NCBI GenBank assembly: GCA_946807835.1
Contig: OX327700.1
Coordinates: forward strand, 22,418,001-22,482,000
DNA: 64,000 bases
From: Ailanthus altissimus
Taxonomy: Eukaryota > Streptophyta > Magnoliopsida > Sapindales > Simaroubaceae
Reading direction: 5' to 3'
A model generated the notes under the pieces. It saw only the letters and a program-made list of their open reading frames with translations, was not told the origin of the DNA and ran no database searches. Of the stretch, positions 1-15,782 are shown piece after piece (the first letter of the stretch is position 1; each line of letters begins with the position of its first letter). A program made the translations under genes and the position numbers.

Positions 1-3000
1 GCGTGAGAAACTTGGTCGATTGAGCTTAGACTATACCAGTTAAACATGAGATGAGACAAATATATGCGAAAGTATTGCCCAATATTACTACAGCATAAGG
101 GTAGTATCGGTAGCATATATTTGATCATTGATAAGTTAATTTGGAATACACTTATCTAATATTGCTACAGCGTGAGGATAAGGTGTATTTAGGATCAAGT
201 GGTAAGAGTTGCATGAGATGCAATTGACAAGTGTTGTCTACCTGTTGGGTTTACAAAGGTCAATATTGCTACAGCGTGAGGCCCGAGTAAATTTCAATGG
301 GATCTACTTCCTGCTATATAGTTTAAAAAAGTTTAAACTATTGTCTTTCCGTTTGAGAGATTACCGGAATTATGTAAAGCAGTGGGAGGGTGTTTTAAAT
401 CAAAAATTTATAATTAGTATACCCATGATTTAAAATATTATATTAGCAATTTAATAATCATTCCGCTTACATCTCCTGTTAGTTTGGCCTGTCAAAAATA
501 GTGGCCACTACGAGCTAGTTGGTGTGCATAGATGATGTAGTCCAACTCAATGGTGCTAGGAATTACTCTGACCGGTAAATGAATCTTAGAAGTGTTTTGG
601 ATTAAAAAAAAATTGGATTTATTATTGATCAGAGTTTGTCGTAAGGTAATTCTGATAATACCTCTCTAAATGATTGAATAGAGAAAGTGTAACTCTCTCT
701 GTTAAGAATGCTTCACTTTTTCCTTCAAATCTATCTGGTGTGACTAGATGTGTAAGAGAGAAGAAGATGAGATAGATCCCCAGTATCAATCTTCAAAGGC
801 AATATTTATCTAAAGATCAACAAGAGGGTCTATAGATGGAAAGTGTTTCCACTACTGTAAGGTTGGGTATTGAAAATCCCTCTACCCTAGAAGCCTTATA
901 ATTGTTAGGAAGACTTCCACAGGACTGTGTATGCAATACAATATGTTGCAAAGATTAAGAGAGACTAGAATGCAATAGCTTGTAGAAGTAAAATTGAGAG
1001 TAAAAAATGGTAATTTCTTACAGGTCTAAATTGTTGGGTAGCTTAACTTACTTCTTATATGCAATACAATAGTTGTGTTGCATAATAAGTATGATGTTTT
1101 ATTAACTGAATGTCAGTTAATAAATAGACATTATATATAATTAGAAATGTCTGTAGATCAAAATCCTTAAATGATATGGAGCTGTGGTATATACGTTTTG
1201 GTCATATAGGCGTGTGATGCTTATCCGTCCGATTAAGGATGGTTGGATTCCCAATTTGACTATAAAGACTTAACTAATTTATGAATAATGTATTTACAGA
1301 GATGACCAAATATACCAGAATGTACATCACATTCCTTCAATTAGATTGAGGTAGTGAGTACATTAATAGCAAATTTTCGTTTGTTTAAGGAAGAATGAGA
1401 TTCTCACTCATTATAGTCCTCTGGGTAATCCATAACATAATGATATTTCAGAGATGAAGAATTGGACTTTATTAGATTTGGTCTGATTGATAATGAGTAT
1501 TACCGATTTATATCTGTGAGTATCTGCTCCAAATACAGTTGCTTATTAAGTTGAATTCTATCAGAAGCTATTCCTTCCATTTTTGTATGAGATACAGAGA
1601 AGAATGAAGCCGTATCTTAAATAAGTTAAGACTTGGGGTTGTCCTGCTTACATAAGAATTACACAGCAGGTAATCTTGTTTTGTAAGAGTTACTCGACAA
1701 GATAGACAACACCTAAGAGGCACAAAAATAGGTTCGTTATGTATCCTATATATTCAATTGGATACAAGCTCTATGATTCAGAGAAGCGAAATGTGTTTGT
1801 TTCTCGGCATACTACTATCCTTGAGGAAGAGTTTCTCATGGATCGTGAAAATCATAAAAAGATTAAATTTAATGAAGTTATTCTAATAATCAATGAACCA
1901 AGGATGGGAACTTACGCTCAATTAAGCAGTGGCCTTTTAGCACACTCTCCAAGTGGGTCGAAAAGGATGTTTATGTCATCTTTTAGGTATGGATGATACC
2001 TGATGGTGAACTTGAAGTTTCTTGGTAGAAGAAAATCATCCTTAACCTATAGGGAGTTGATGTTGGACATCAATTCGGGGAGTAATAAGAAGCCATGAAA
2101 ATAACATTGATTATATGCATTAGAATCAAGTCAGGGACTTGGTTAAGCTACTTGCGAAAATTATTCTCAATGGTTGTAAAGGGTTTACAAAGGGGTAGTG
2201 AGAGCCAGATAGAAGGTAGAGACCTTCTAAGCCCTTTATTAGTTTTAGAAAAGTAATCTTCAGTGATCTAGGATCAACTAAGAGGAAACCATTCGACCAA
2301 TATTGATGCAAAGTCAATTAGTATTTTATTAGCTCTTGCAATATATTATGTCTTTGAAGTTTAGCAGATGGATGTAAGAAATGTGTTCCATAATGGATAT
2401 CTCAAGTAAGAGATATTCATGGAATAGCTTGAAGGTTTTACGTTCAGTCAGACTTCTGAGCTAGTGTACATGAAAGGTCAGTGGGAGTACGATAGTCTTT
2501 TTTATGCTCTTTGTTGAAGGTATACTAGTCATTGAGAATGATTTCAGTATGTTAGAATTGGTCAAAACTAACTCGTAAGAATTTCTCCATAAAGGATTTG
2601 TGAGAAGCTTCCTTTATACTAGGTATAAAGCTTTATATAGATGGAGTTAGGAAGCTGATAGGACTCTTCTAAATCATTTCACATCAATGACCTGGTGTTC
2701 ATCTTTCGAAGAAAGTGTCTCTTCAAATCAAAGATGAGAGTGTTAGAGTGTCTAACACACCAGATACGTCAACTCTTCAAAGCTTGATGTATGCTATGAT
2801 ATATTTGAGACCTGAGATTAGTTTAGCTGTAAAAGTTACGAGCCGATTTTAGTTTGATTCAGGTGACCACCATTTGATGGTAGTCAAACATATCCTAAGG
2901 TACCTTTAGGGTACAAAGGATAAGTTTCTCAAATATAGAGAAATTTGATTATAAATGAGAATATGCACGGAGTCAGACTTTAATTCTAACCTAGATGATA

Positions 3001-3427
3001 GAAAGTCTACATCTGGGAATATGCTCATTCTTATTAGTATTAGACGAGTTAAAGATGCACCATACTGGGATTCACTACTAATTTGTCAAATGGCGTAGTG
3101 AAAGCTGCAGTGAAGATTCGTAGATTTGTCACTGGCCTTAGAAGAGTTCCAACATAGATGGATCTTATCCCATAAATTTGTGATAAAATAAGGTCATAGT
3201 ACAAGCCAAAGTGCCAAGAGGACACTAGTACTCTAATTATGTTAAGAGGTGTCTCATATAACTGGAGGGATCTTGGCTGTAAGGAGATGTAATTATTCGT
3301 AGAAGTGTTCTATAAATAATTTAGCAAACCCACTTTCTAATGCCATGACTCTAATAATGTTTATGAAACACATAGAGTCAATGTGTATGAGATGCCATCA
3401 AGAATAATACTAGAGCAAGTGGGAGAT
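1..3427 (+). mobile_element. Decayed Ty1/copia internal region (5' end outside the window)
   Basis: This is the internal part of a plus-strand copia element whose 5' LTR lies outside the window. Positions 1-480 match the leader of two other same-family copies here (about 38980-39470 plus, 47180-47640 minus), including repeats of an ATATTGCTACAGCGTGAGG-like motif. Positions 1739-1996 read as a fragment typical of the copia integrase C-terminus (GYKLYDSEKRNVFVSR, then an acidic stretch). Positions ~2130-2900 and ~2880-3360 hold frame-broken reverse transcriptase and RNase H traces. A purine-rich tract just before 3428 (AAGTGGGAGAT) fits a copia polypurine tract. No gag or pol frame is intact. 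Confidence 0.8.
1739..1996 (+). pseudogene. Copia pol fragment (integrase C-terminal region)
   Basis: An open stretch of 85 codons encodes GYKLYDSEKRNVFVSRHTTI followed by Glu-rich residues. This is the pattern of the copia polyprotein downstream of the integrase core, where a YD....K..VSRDV-like segment precedes a linker into reverse transcriptase. No catalytic residues are included, and stops lie on both sides. It is a relic of the surrounding element and not a separate gene. Confidence 0.7.
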
Positions 3428-5543
3428 TGTTAGGGTCGGTGCTTACATGCCATCCCTGAATGTATATACTTGTGTATTTATACAAGTGTACATTTTCATT
3501 AAATCGCTAATACTAGTTTATATGGTATTATGCATGTAACGTTGCAGACATTGTAAATTTGAAGGAGTTCGAATCAGATCTAAAAGTGTTTAAATAAGGG
3601 CTCATAGTTAGCCACGCTGAAACATATAATTACTAAATATTAACTGGTTATAATACTCAGCAGATTCAAGAGTTAGAGCTTTGTCTGTAATAAGACATAG
3701 ACCTGGGAATATACTAGTAACTGCATAGTTACAAGAGTTGAAATCGGGTGCCAAAAAATGCAAGTTGCGCAAGTATGTTCTCGAATAATTGTCCCTGATC
3801 TATTTCTACCGATACAGGTTGTCGATAGATACCTTTATATATAGATCAGTATATGTCATACCTATAGGGTACAGATGGTCATTCCTAACTGACTATGAAC
3901 TTAGAGCTCATATTGACATATGAGTATCCAGTTATGACTGAATATGAGGCAGACTCACAAAGGCCTCCGATAGACACTCTATGTGAGCGGTCAACGGAGG
4001 GTCCTCTCGAGTTTAGTAGTGTACGTGGTCCTTTGACCTGAGTACCACGGTGAGTTTGTAAGTGATCCACCATACTTTAGTTCCACGCATGTCACAGGCC
4101 TTTCATGGTGTGACCGTTGGGTGTGGTTGAGTATAATCCGATACTTATGAAGTCCGGTGTGCATAGATATGAGATCTGTCAACTCGCATACAAAGTTTGA
4201 TATCCAGATGCTTCGAGACTGTATCTCGAAAAATCTTGTGGCCACAAGTATCAATTCAGGGAAAGAGTTCCGCCAGAGTAGAACAATATGAAAAAAGAGT
4301 TTGCACATATTGTTCAGTGAGATATAAATCTGGAGATAAGATATGGATGAGCAAAAGGGGATTTGACAGTGATAATTTATATCCCCGCACATCCAGGAAA
4401 TCATAACGGAATGACTATACATATGCATTGTAACCTCAGCATGTATAGTTCAACGCGCTGATTTGTATATCTGTGACGAGTGCTTGAGGCATTGTTCACG
4501 GACTCATGGAATAGTTCTATTTGACAAATCGAGTGTAGGACTTAGAGAGTCCAGTGATATGGAGTGTACTCGTTGTGCACTGGGACAACGTGTCAGATTA
4601 AATTGTTTAATTCAGCAATATTCAGCACTACTACGAGAATGCGTACGTGTCTGTATTTAAGTGTTAAATACAACAATTAGTTAATAATTGTTATTTAATA
4701 ATTGTATTATGACACGTAACGTATTGTGGACCATCAATTGAGTTTATCTGAGTGTGAGATTTGGTGGAACCCACTAAGTGGTAGACTTGGTAATTATTTA
4801 TGAGGGGCAAAATAGTTATTTCATATTTAATTGTTAAATAATCAAAAGATCTCTCTTTTTATATTATATAATATATTTTTATATTATTTTATTTTATTAT
4901 ATTATCTTATTATATAATTTTTTATTATATAATAATATTATATTTTGGGTGCCAAATAGTTGGCACCCATTATTTATATTTTATTAATATTTTTTATATA
5001 TATTATATTATATTATTATTTTATATTATATATATATATAAAGAAAGAAAGAGAAAGAAATGATTTGAAGATTTTGGTGTGTCTCGGCCATTTTTGGCCG
5101 AGAAAGAAGAAGGAAAAAAATTTCATTTTTTTTTTTTTTTTTATGCTTCCATTTGAAGCAATGATGGATTGCTTCAAATTCTTTATTTTTTTATTTTTTT
5201 GGATAAAATGATGTAAACATACACTGGTCATTTTGGAGTTTAAGAGTTAAACCTAATACTGCGTATAGGACTGTTGTTCTAGCTCACCAAGTCCACCGTG
5301 TTGGTGACTAGAACTACCCACGAGTTGATCTCTATGCGAACTCTAAAAGAAATACGTGTATAACATTATACGTTGAGGTGAGTTCTCTACCATATTTATA
5401 TATTAATGTGATTAATATATTTATTTATTGTGTTTATTGTATGTTTTATGCTTTTGCCACGTTAAAATTCATATACAATACGTGTTTAGGCAATAAACAC
5501 ATTTAGACATGCATATACCAACACGTATTAAGATCCGCTAACA
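3428..5543 (+). repeat. 3' LTR of the left copia element
   Basis: The LTR starts TGTTAGGGTCGGTGCTTACA directly after a polypurine tract and ends CCGCTAACA where LINE sequence resumes. At 2116 bp it matches the 2.1-2.4 kb LTRs of the same family elsewhere in the window (starts at 15783 and 33408 in plus, right ends at 30623, 43177, 50543 and 51148 in minus). A shared internal landmark is the stretch around 4564-4590, which reads GTACTCGTTGTGCACTGGG. The partner LTR is outside the window, so the TSD cannot be tested. Confidence 0.8.
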
Positions 5544-5789
5544 GTTATATCCATTAGGTCCTGAAGCTTTATCCTCATTTATGCTAAACATAGCATTTTT
5601 AACTTCTTGTGCAGTGATAAGGGTAGTTAATGTATCTCTATCTTCTATCTTCAATTTAGGGCCTTCATTTATGATTATCTTTTGGATGGTCATCCTGGTG
5701 GCTATGTTAGTCCCTAACAAATCTTTATAATAACTCACTATAACATTTTTTAAAACCTCTGGATTAAGAGTGATTTCTCCGCTTTGCAT
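5544..5789 (-). pseudogene. LINE (non-LTR retrotransposon) fragment upstream of the RT domain
   Basis: The minus-strand frame from 5789 to 5544 encodes a peptide ending EVKNAMFSINEDKASGPNGY. This resembles the conserved segment of plant L1-type LINE ORF2 just before the reverse transcriptase fingers, where AxGPDG is the usual core. The frame is cut exactly where the copia LTR ends (5543), so the copia element landed inside this LINE. The rest of the LINE would lie left of the window. It is a relic. Confidence 0.75.
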
Positions 5790-8552
5790 TCTATCAAATT
5801 AATTTTATTTTTAACTCTTCTCTACTTAACTGAGTTATGAAAATTAGTTTAAAATGCTACCATTTATAAACAACATTTACAATTTTTTTCTCTTTAAGTT
5901 AAACTAAAGAGTATAAGCATTTTTAAATACCCACTCATTTCTCTTCTCTATATCACCACATCACCATTTGGCGTCAATACGAGACAAAGAAGATTCAATT
6001 CCCATTTATATAAAGGTGTCAAATGAGTTGATTACCCAAATTTATAATGGGTTTAACCCATTTTTCATATAAGCCTAGCCCAATTCAACTTATCGACAGA
6101 TTAGGATGGGCCTAATTTTAAGGCTTATAAAATCATCGAGTAATAACTCCAAAAAAAAATTAGGCCTAAACTTTAAATTTATTAGGTTCAATAATGAAAA
6201 ATACTTTAAAATAATAATAAGAATAATGATATTCCTTCTTTAAAAATGTATAATAATACTTCATTTTTGTAATTTATATAGTGACTATTTAATTATTAAT
6301 ATTATTGATAAAATAATTAAATATATTAATTTTGTGAAATCTTTTGTATTACAAAAACTTTAATTTTTTTTGCATCTCAAATTCTTTGTTAAACTAAAAT
6401 ATATTTTTTTTTATAAATACAATATTTAATGTGATATTACAATTAATATAATTGACCTATTTCATACTAATTATTATATTCAATGCCTTATGAGTTGTCC
6501 AAGTATTTAAAAATTGATTTATCAAATATTTTTACTACATAAGAATTAAAATACTTGACATTTTAAATTAGAGGAAATAACATAAAAAAAAAATTCATAT
6601 ACATTTTTTATTTTGGTACATGATCTACTAACTCCTCAAATCTTAAATGTAGCATTTGAGTTGACTTTTAGTATAAATGGTAGGGTTTTAAATGATTGAA
6701 AGAGTAAATTAACAAATGATACACTTAAATGCTTAAAATATTTGAAAGTTGAAATGCGACAACAAATAAACCACAAAATGATAGTGAGAACATGGTTGAA
6801 GATTTTGAAAATCTAAAAATATGATAAATAAGTTCAGCTAATAAGTTAAATTTATCTTTTTTTTTAAATTAGAGTTAGAACATTGTAAATGATTAGTAGT
6901 TTAATGAGTATCAACCTAAAAGAGCCATCATAGAGTATATATGACCCCATAACTTGTATAAAGCGTATATCTCTACTAAAGGAGTTGGTCATTTTTTTAA
7001 GAAAAGTAAAAAGCTTGAATCCAAGAAGACAAGGTCAGACACCCTAAGAGCGTCTTGTAAACCAATTATTCATTCTCGAGATCCCAACAAGGCTGCCGAA
7101 GACATCACTAAACCAAAGGATGTCTTGACTCTTCACCAAGTATTAACAAGTTTTTACACCAAAAGTCAACCCTTGAGTCCACCCGGTAGAATCATATATA
7201 CAAGACTACTTTGATGAATCTATCTTTATTTGCCTCCGTAAAAGCAATTGAAACAAGTATACAAGCATAAAAACTTCCACCTATTCAAAGTGTTGAAAAG
7301 AAAGCAATGGTTTTTGTATTTATTATTTCCCGATCACTTGAGAATTCAACTTTCCTACCTAGGAGAATCTCCTACTTACCCATGTTTATTCCATTTCTTG
7401 TATTTCACCTCACTATAGAAGTTGAACAAATACAAGCTCATTTGGCATTATTGTTTCCTCGATCAAATGGGATTCTATCGATGACATTTGATTAAGTTGT
7501 TCTCAAATGAATATACTAATACTATAACAATGCAATTTTCACTTTAACGAGTACCAACCTAATTAGGATGTACTAATACTATAATAATGCAATTTCACTC
7601 TTTTTTTTTTTAACGAAGTCCCTCTCTTTACTTTATCACATCAAAATGTGTATATTTTATTTTAATTTAAAAAAAGAGCACTCTATTAAATTCAGATGAT
7701 TTACTTTTTACTCCCATCGTCATAATATTTATAAAATTAAATAATTGAAGAACTTTTTTTTTTTTATACATAATAAGAAATTAATTCAATTGAGTTGGTC
7801 TAAAAAGCCCGCCTAAACCCGGCTTAACAGATAAATTAAGTCTCATAAATAGTGATGGGCTTTAGCTTAACTTGGCCTGTAAACTCATTTAAGCTCACAT
7901 TAATTTAGCCCAACCCGCCTGCCGACACCTCCCCCCTCTCAAGAGATCCTAAATGTGAGAGAGTAAACACAACTCATCTTTTAAGTCTAGAAATATGGGT
8001 ATATGGGGTGTTCCGTATTCCCCTCCCATGAGTCGATTTCTGTAGATGGAGCGTAACCATTTTATGAATGAAAAGGATTGAAAGACAACAGTGGTCATGA
8101 TATATATATATATATATCTTCCTAAGTTGAAGGGATAACGATGCAGCAACCAGCTTTGTTACATTTAAAGAAAAAACAAAACTTATCAAATATAAAGAGG
8201 TCCCTCCAAACAACTCCTAGAATAGAAGTTCCATACACGGAACCCCCTAAAATAACCATTGTACAAATGATATACTAAAATTTGTCTTTTGGACATAGCT
8301 TAGGATATGCTTGAGAGTTGAGACATGTAGAAGTTACTTGAAGCCAACCTGAAGGCACTGACAATTGTTTTGCTACTCGCCTACTTCAAGAGATGGTCTT
8401 ACATTACAACATTTCTCACAAAATGAATATTTCTCATTGTATGTGACCCAACATTTCTCACAAAATGTTCGAGCAACATTTTGGCAAGATTGTGTGAGAA
8501 GAAAAATAACTGAAAATTTGTGTGACATACAACTTGAACAGGTCAATGAAGT
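5790..8552. other. AT-rich intergenic region
   Basis: No gene is supported here. The stretch has homopolymer runs, a short imperfect direct repeat (about 7509-7549 and 7568-7615, sharing TACTAATACTATAA), an (AT)n microsatellite near 8101-8116, and two stretches rich in GGGTTTAACCC/GCCCAACCCGCC-like words (about 6014-6120 and 7805-7930) of the sort seen at the ends of old DNA transposons. An ORF at 6954-7214 has no ATG and no recognisable domain. The 3' part (below 8552) probably contains the SRPK 3' UTR. Confidence 0.6.
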
Positions 8553-12396
<3,844 letters not shown>

Positions 12397-12402
12397 CACG
12401 TG
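12397..12402. promoter_or_regulatory. G-box CACGTG upstream of SRPK
   Basis: A palindromic CACGTG inside GTCACGTGCT, about 380 bp upstream of the SRPK ATG. bZIP and bHLH factors bind such sites in plants. A second CACGTG lies at 12604-12609. Sites are read from sequence; their use is inferred. Confidence 0.45.
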
Positions 12403-12603
12403 CTGAGACGCGCGTGGGTTTATTTTTCAATTAGATGAGTGAGTGGGTCATACATATTGTAACGTATCAAGTATCAACGATCAAGTGGGCTTCAGACTTC
12501 GGAGCGATGGAGATTGGAGAGCCAAAGTCACTGGTTATGTTGGTTGTACTTTAACGTACTCGTTCTTACAGCTTTGACACTGTCTGATTTACCACTGGTG
12601 TCG

Positions 12604-12609
12604 CACGTG
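12604..12609. promoter_or_regulatory. Second G-box CACGTG
   Basis: CACGTG within TCGCACGTGCC, about 590 bp upstream of the SRPK start codon. Confidence 0.35.
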
Positions 12610-13255
12610 CCAATTGCCTTGTAAGTCTAGACTTCACAACCACAACGACACCCTTAAAATTTCGTATCAAAATCATCTTAGCAAATGGCATTAAAATTTT
12701 AAAACTAAAAGGGTATATCATAAAAGTCAAGCTGTCGGCTAATAGAAAAATTCCCGCCTATTTTATTAAGTTAAAAAAAAAAAAATTAGTTAGGGCTGAT
12801 CAGAAATTATCTCTGTAAATCTCTTTAAAAAAAAAGAAATTATCTCTGTAAATATTTTTTTAACGATTTTGTTCTCTCAATAATACAATAATTAAGAATA
12901 AAAATAATTGTAGAACACAAACTCTGAATATCCATAAAATGCATAAAATATTAAAATAAAAAATAGTAAAAAAAAAGCATTAAAAATAGAGAATAGTGAA
13001 AGAGAATGCTTACTTATAATTGTTAAATCGAATAGTTGATAAATACAAAATACAAATCTTCTCTCTCTTCAAATTGTTGCAGTTTCACTCTTTTTAATTT
13101 ACTAAATAAATAAACGAAAAGACTCTTCTTATAAATATAAGTCCTAAAAGTAATCACAACTATCACAAATCTAAGGGCTGAAATATTTTTGTAAAAAAAA
13201 TGTCTCTTCAACTAACGTGCCTCTCTAAAAGCACTCATCAACTGTTTGATCAGTA
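12610..13255. other. Intergenic DNA, nothing recognised
   Basis: AT-rich sequence with short A runs and a small local duplication of AAATTATCTCTGTAAAT (about 12804-12855). A 62-codon minus-strand frame at 13023-13211 is low-complexity and has no recognisable domain. Confidence 0.5.
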
Positions 13256-13770
13256 TTAATAGTCTAAGACGAGATCACGTTATTAATAATACAAAAAGAT
13301 GCAATAATTTATTTAACCATTTGTTAGAGCACACATCTAAAAAGATCACTAAACATTAAATGAAATTTGGCATTGATTTTAAGTATTAATTCTCATCATC
13401 TCCACGACGAGACAATTATGTCATGCTAACCATAAATACATTATTAATTAGCACTCCATTTAGAACCCAAGAGATGGTCCCAAGGACTAGTTGACCCTAA
13501 GGATTTCATCAAATCACCACACTAATAACTATAATACAGTTTATAATATTAACAAGTTAATTTTAAAAAATAAGGAACCACTATTCTCCCCTTTAAAATC
13601 TGAGTCCAAACCCAACCCTTCACGAAACTTAGCATAACTCGTGAGCCTCAAGCATAAATTTCCTTAAAACTCTTCATTGAAACCCACGAATGACCATAGC
13701 ATAACTCATTATACAAACATCTCAGGCCTTAAACTACCACCATTGGAAGTTTAAACATTATATAAGGAGT
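13256..13770. repeat. Tandem duplication, copy A (uninterrupted)
   Basis: This ~515-bp unit starts TAATAGTCTAAGA and includes CACACATCTAAAAAG near 13330. Copy B starts with the same words at 13771 and runs to the outer retrotransposon TSD at 13844, then resumes at 51149 and continues to about 51600. Copy A therefore shows what copy B looked like before insertion. A TATATAAG near the unit end hints at promoter-like sequence, but no gene is recognised. Confidence 0.85.
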
Positions 13771-13844
13771 ATTAATAGTCTAAGATGCGATTACATCATT
13801 AGTAATACAAAAAGACTCAACTGTGCATTTAACCACTGTCAGTG
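13771..13844. repeat. Tandem duplication, copy B, left part plus TSD CAGTG
   Basis: The first 74 bp of copy B, parallel to 13256-13327. The last five bases (13840-13844, CAGTG) are the target-site duplication of the outer copia element; the matching CAGTG is at 51149-51153. Confidence 0.85.
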
Positions 13845-15782
13845 TGCTGGTGTCAATTAATTCATGCATGTGGTTTATATGTTCATTACGCGAATATACA
13901 TATCTCATACATATAAATACACAATGGAAGTTTAAAATTAAACAATAAATACAATTATATATATTAATTAAATTAATACAAATTAAGAATATACCATCTT
14001 CGAAGCCTTTTGGATTAATTTTTTTGAGAGACCGCTTGAAGTAAAGCTCGTATGCAATTTTAGCAATCAACTGGGTGAGTTTAATCATTTAGAATAACAG
14101 TTTAAATCTAATAACTGATTTAACTCTTAAACCTAATTCTAAGATAAACTTTTAAACCTTTGTTTAACACTTAAACAAATAAACAAAAGTTTTGTATTTG
14201 CTTTAATGACTAAGCCTTGATGGAGAAGAAAATGGATAGTAGAAAAGAAAACAATTTTCTCTCGTTTTGGTGGCGACCACTTCCTTAAGCAAAAACTAAA
14301 TGAAATTTTGTTTCATTATATTCCTTATAAGTTAAAAAACATTTAATTTTAATATTTACTTAACTAAAGTTAACCATTAATCTTAATTGAGTTTATTAAA
14401 ATTAACACTTAAGTTTAGTTAAATATCTTACTAACCTATTTATAGTTAACTTTGGATATTTAACTAATCTAATCTTAGTTAATTATTAATTTAGATTAAA
14501 TTAATTAATATTTAATTATTAAATAAAATATTTTAATCTTTTAACCTAACTTTAAAGTTAACTCTTAATCAAAGTTAAATTAAACTTTATTTAATAATTA
14601 AATAATAAAATAACTTGATTAATTATTAATTAAATAATCAATTATGTGAAATTATCATTATACCCTTATTTAACCTAAAGTGAGTCCCATCATATCACAC
14701 ACTTGAGTTAATTAAAGGTTCATTATACGCCACGTGTCATCATTTAATTAGTCAACAATAATTGTTAATGAATTAATATACTTAACACTTAATTATTGAC
14801 ACGTGCGCATCCCGAGAGTTACTGAAATAATTATTCGATTTAGTTGAATTTTTACTGGATTAAACTATTTAATCAAGTAAGCTGCCTCAGTACACAACGA
14901 GTATACTTCATATTGCAAGACTCTCTAGGTTTACACTCGATTCGTCAAATAGAACTATTCCACGAGTCTGTGAATGATATCTCACGCACACGTTACGAAT
15001 ATTACAAATCAGCACGTTAGACTATACAAGTTGAGGATAACATGCATACATATAATCCTTCTGTCAATTATACCCTGGATGTGCAAAGATATAGATCTGC
15101 ACCATCAAATTCTCATAAGCTCATCTATGAACTTATCTGCAGATTCATATCATAATGAACAATATATGCAAACCCTTTTGCTATATTGTTCAACCCTGTG
15201 GAAAATTCTTTTTCTGGGTAGCTTATGGCCATAAATCTTTTTTAGATACAATCTCGAAGCATCAAATATAAAACCTATCTATGTAAGCTAACAAATTTTA
15301 TGTCCACGTACACCGGACTCCATGAGCATCGAACCATACTCATAGACATGTAAATGTCAGATCATAAAAGGTCTCTGATATCCGTGGAACTAAAGTATGA
15401 TGGATCATCCACAAGTCCATAGTGGCGCTCAGGTCAAAGGATCATGAATACTATTAAACTCAAAATGACCTATCATTGATGGTTTCATAGGATATCTAAT
15501 GGGGTCATAGTAAATCTGTTTAGTATCCAGTCCTGACTAAATACCTCATGTCTATACAAGTTCTAAGGTTATGGTCAGTAAAGAATAACCATCTGTACTA
15601 TACCGATATAGACATACACTGATCTATATAAAAGGGATTCACCGATTGACCTGCATTAGTGAACATTGTTTGAGAACATACTTTCATAATAACATTTTCG
15701 AAGTCATTGTCCTATTTCAAATAAGACTTCTAACTTTTAAAATTTTTCTAATTCTTATAACTTGCTAACTCTTAGCAGTACT
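13845..15782 (-). repeat. Outer copia 3' LTR, left part
   Basis: Starts TGCTGGTGTCAATTAATTC and is cut at 15782 by a plus-strand solo LTR of the same family; it resumes at 30431. The split is marked by GTACT (15778-15782) and GTGCT (30426-30430), a 5-bp TSD with one transition. Confidence 0.85.

Noticed and set aside
6954..7214. 86-codon open frame in intergenic DNA
   Set aside because: It starts at TTG, has no upstream ATG and no domain I recognise.
6014..7930. Possible DNA transposon with AGGTGTC/GACACCT ends and GGGTT/CCCAA-rich subterminal words
   Set aside because: The terminal match is only 7 bp, flanks show no target-site duplication, and no transposase trace is visible.
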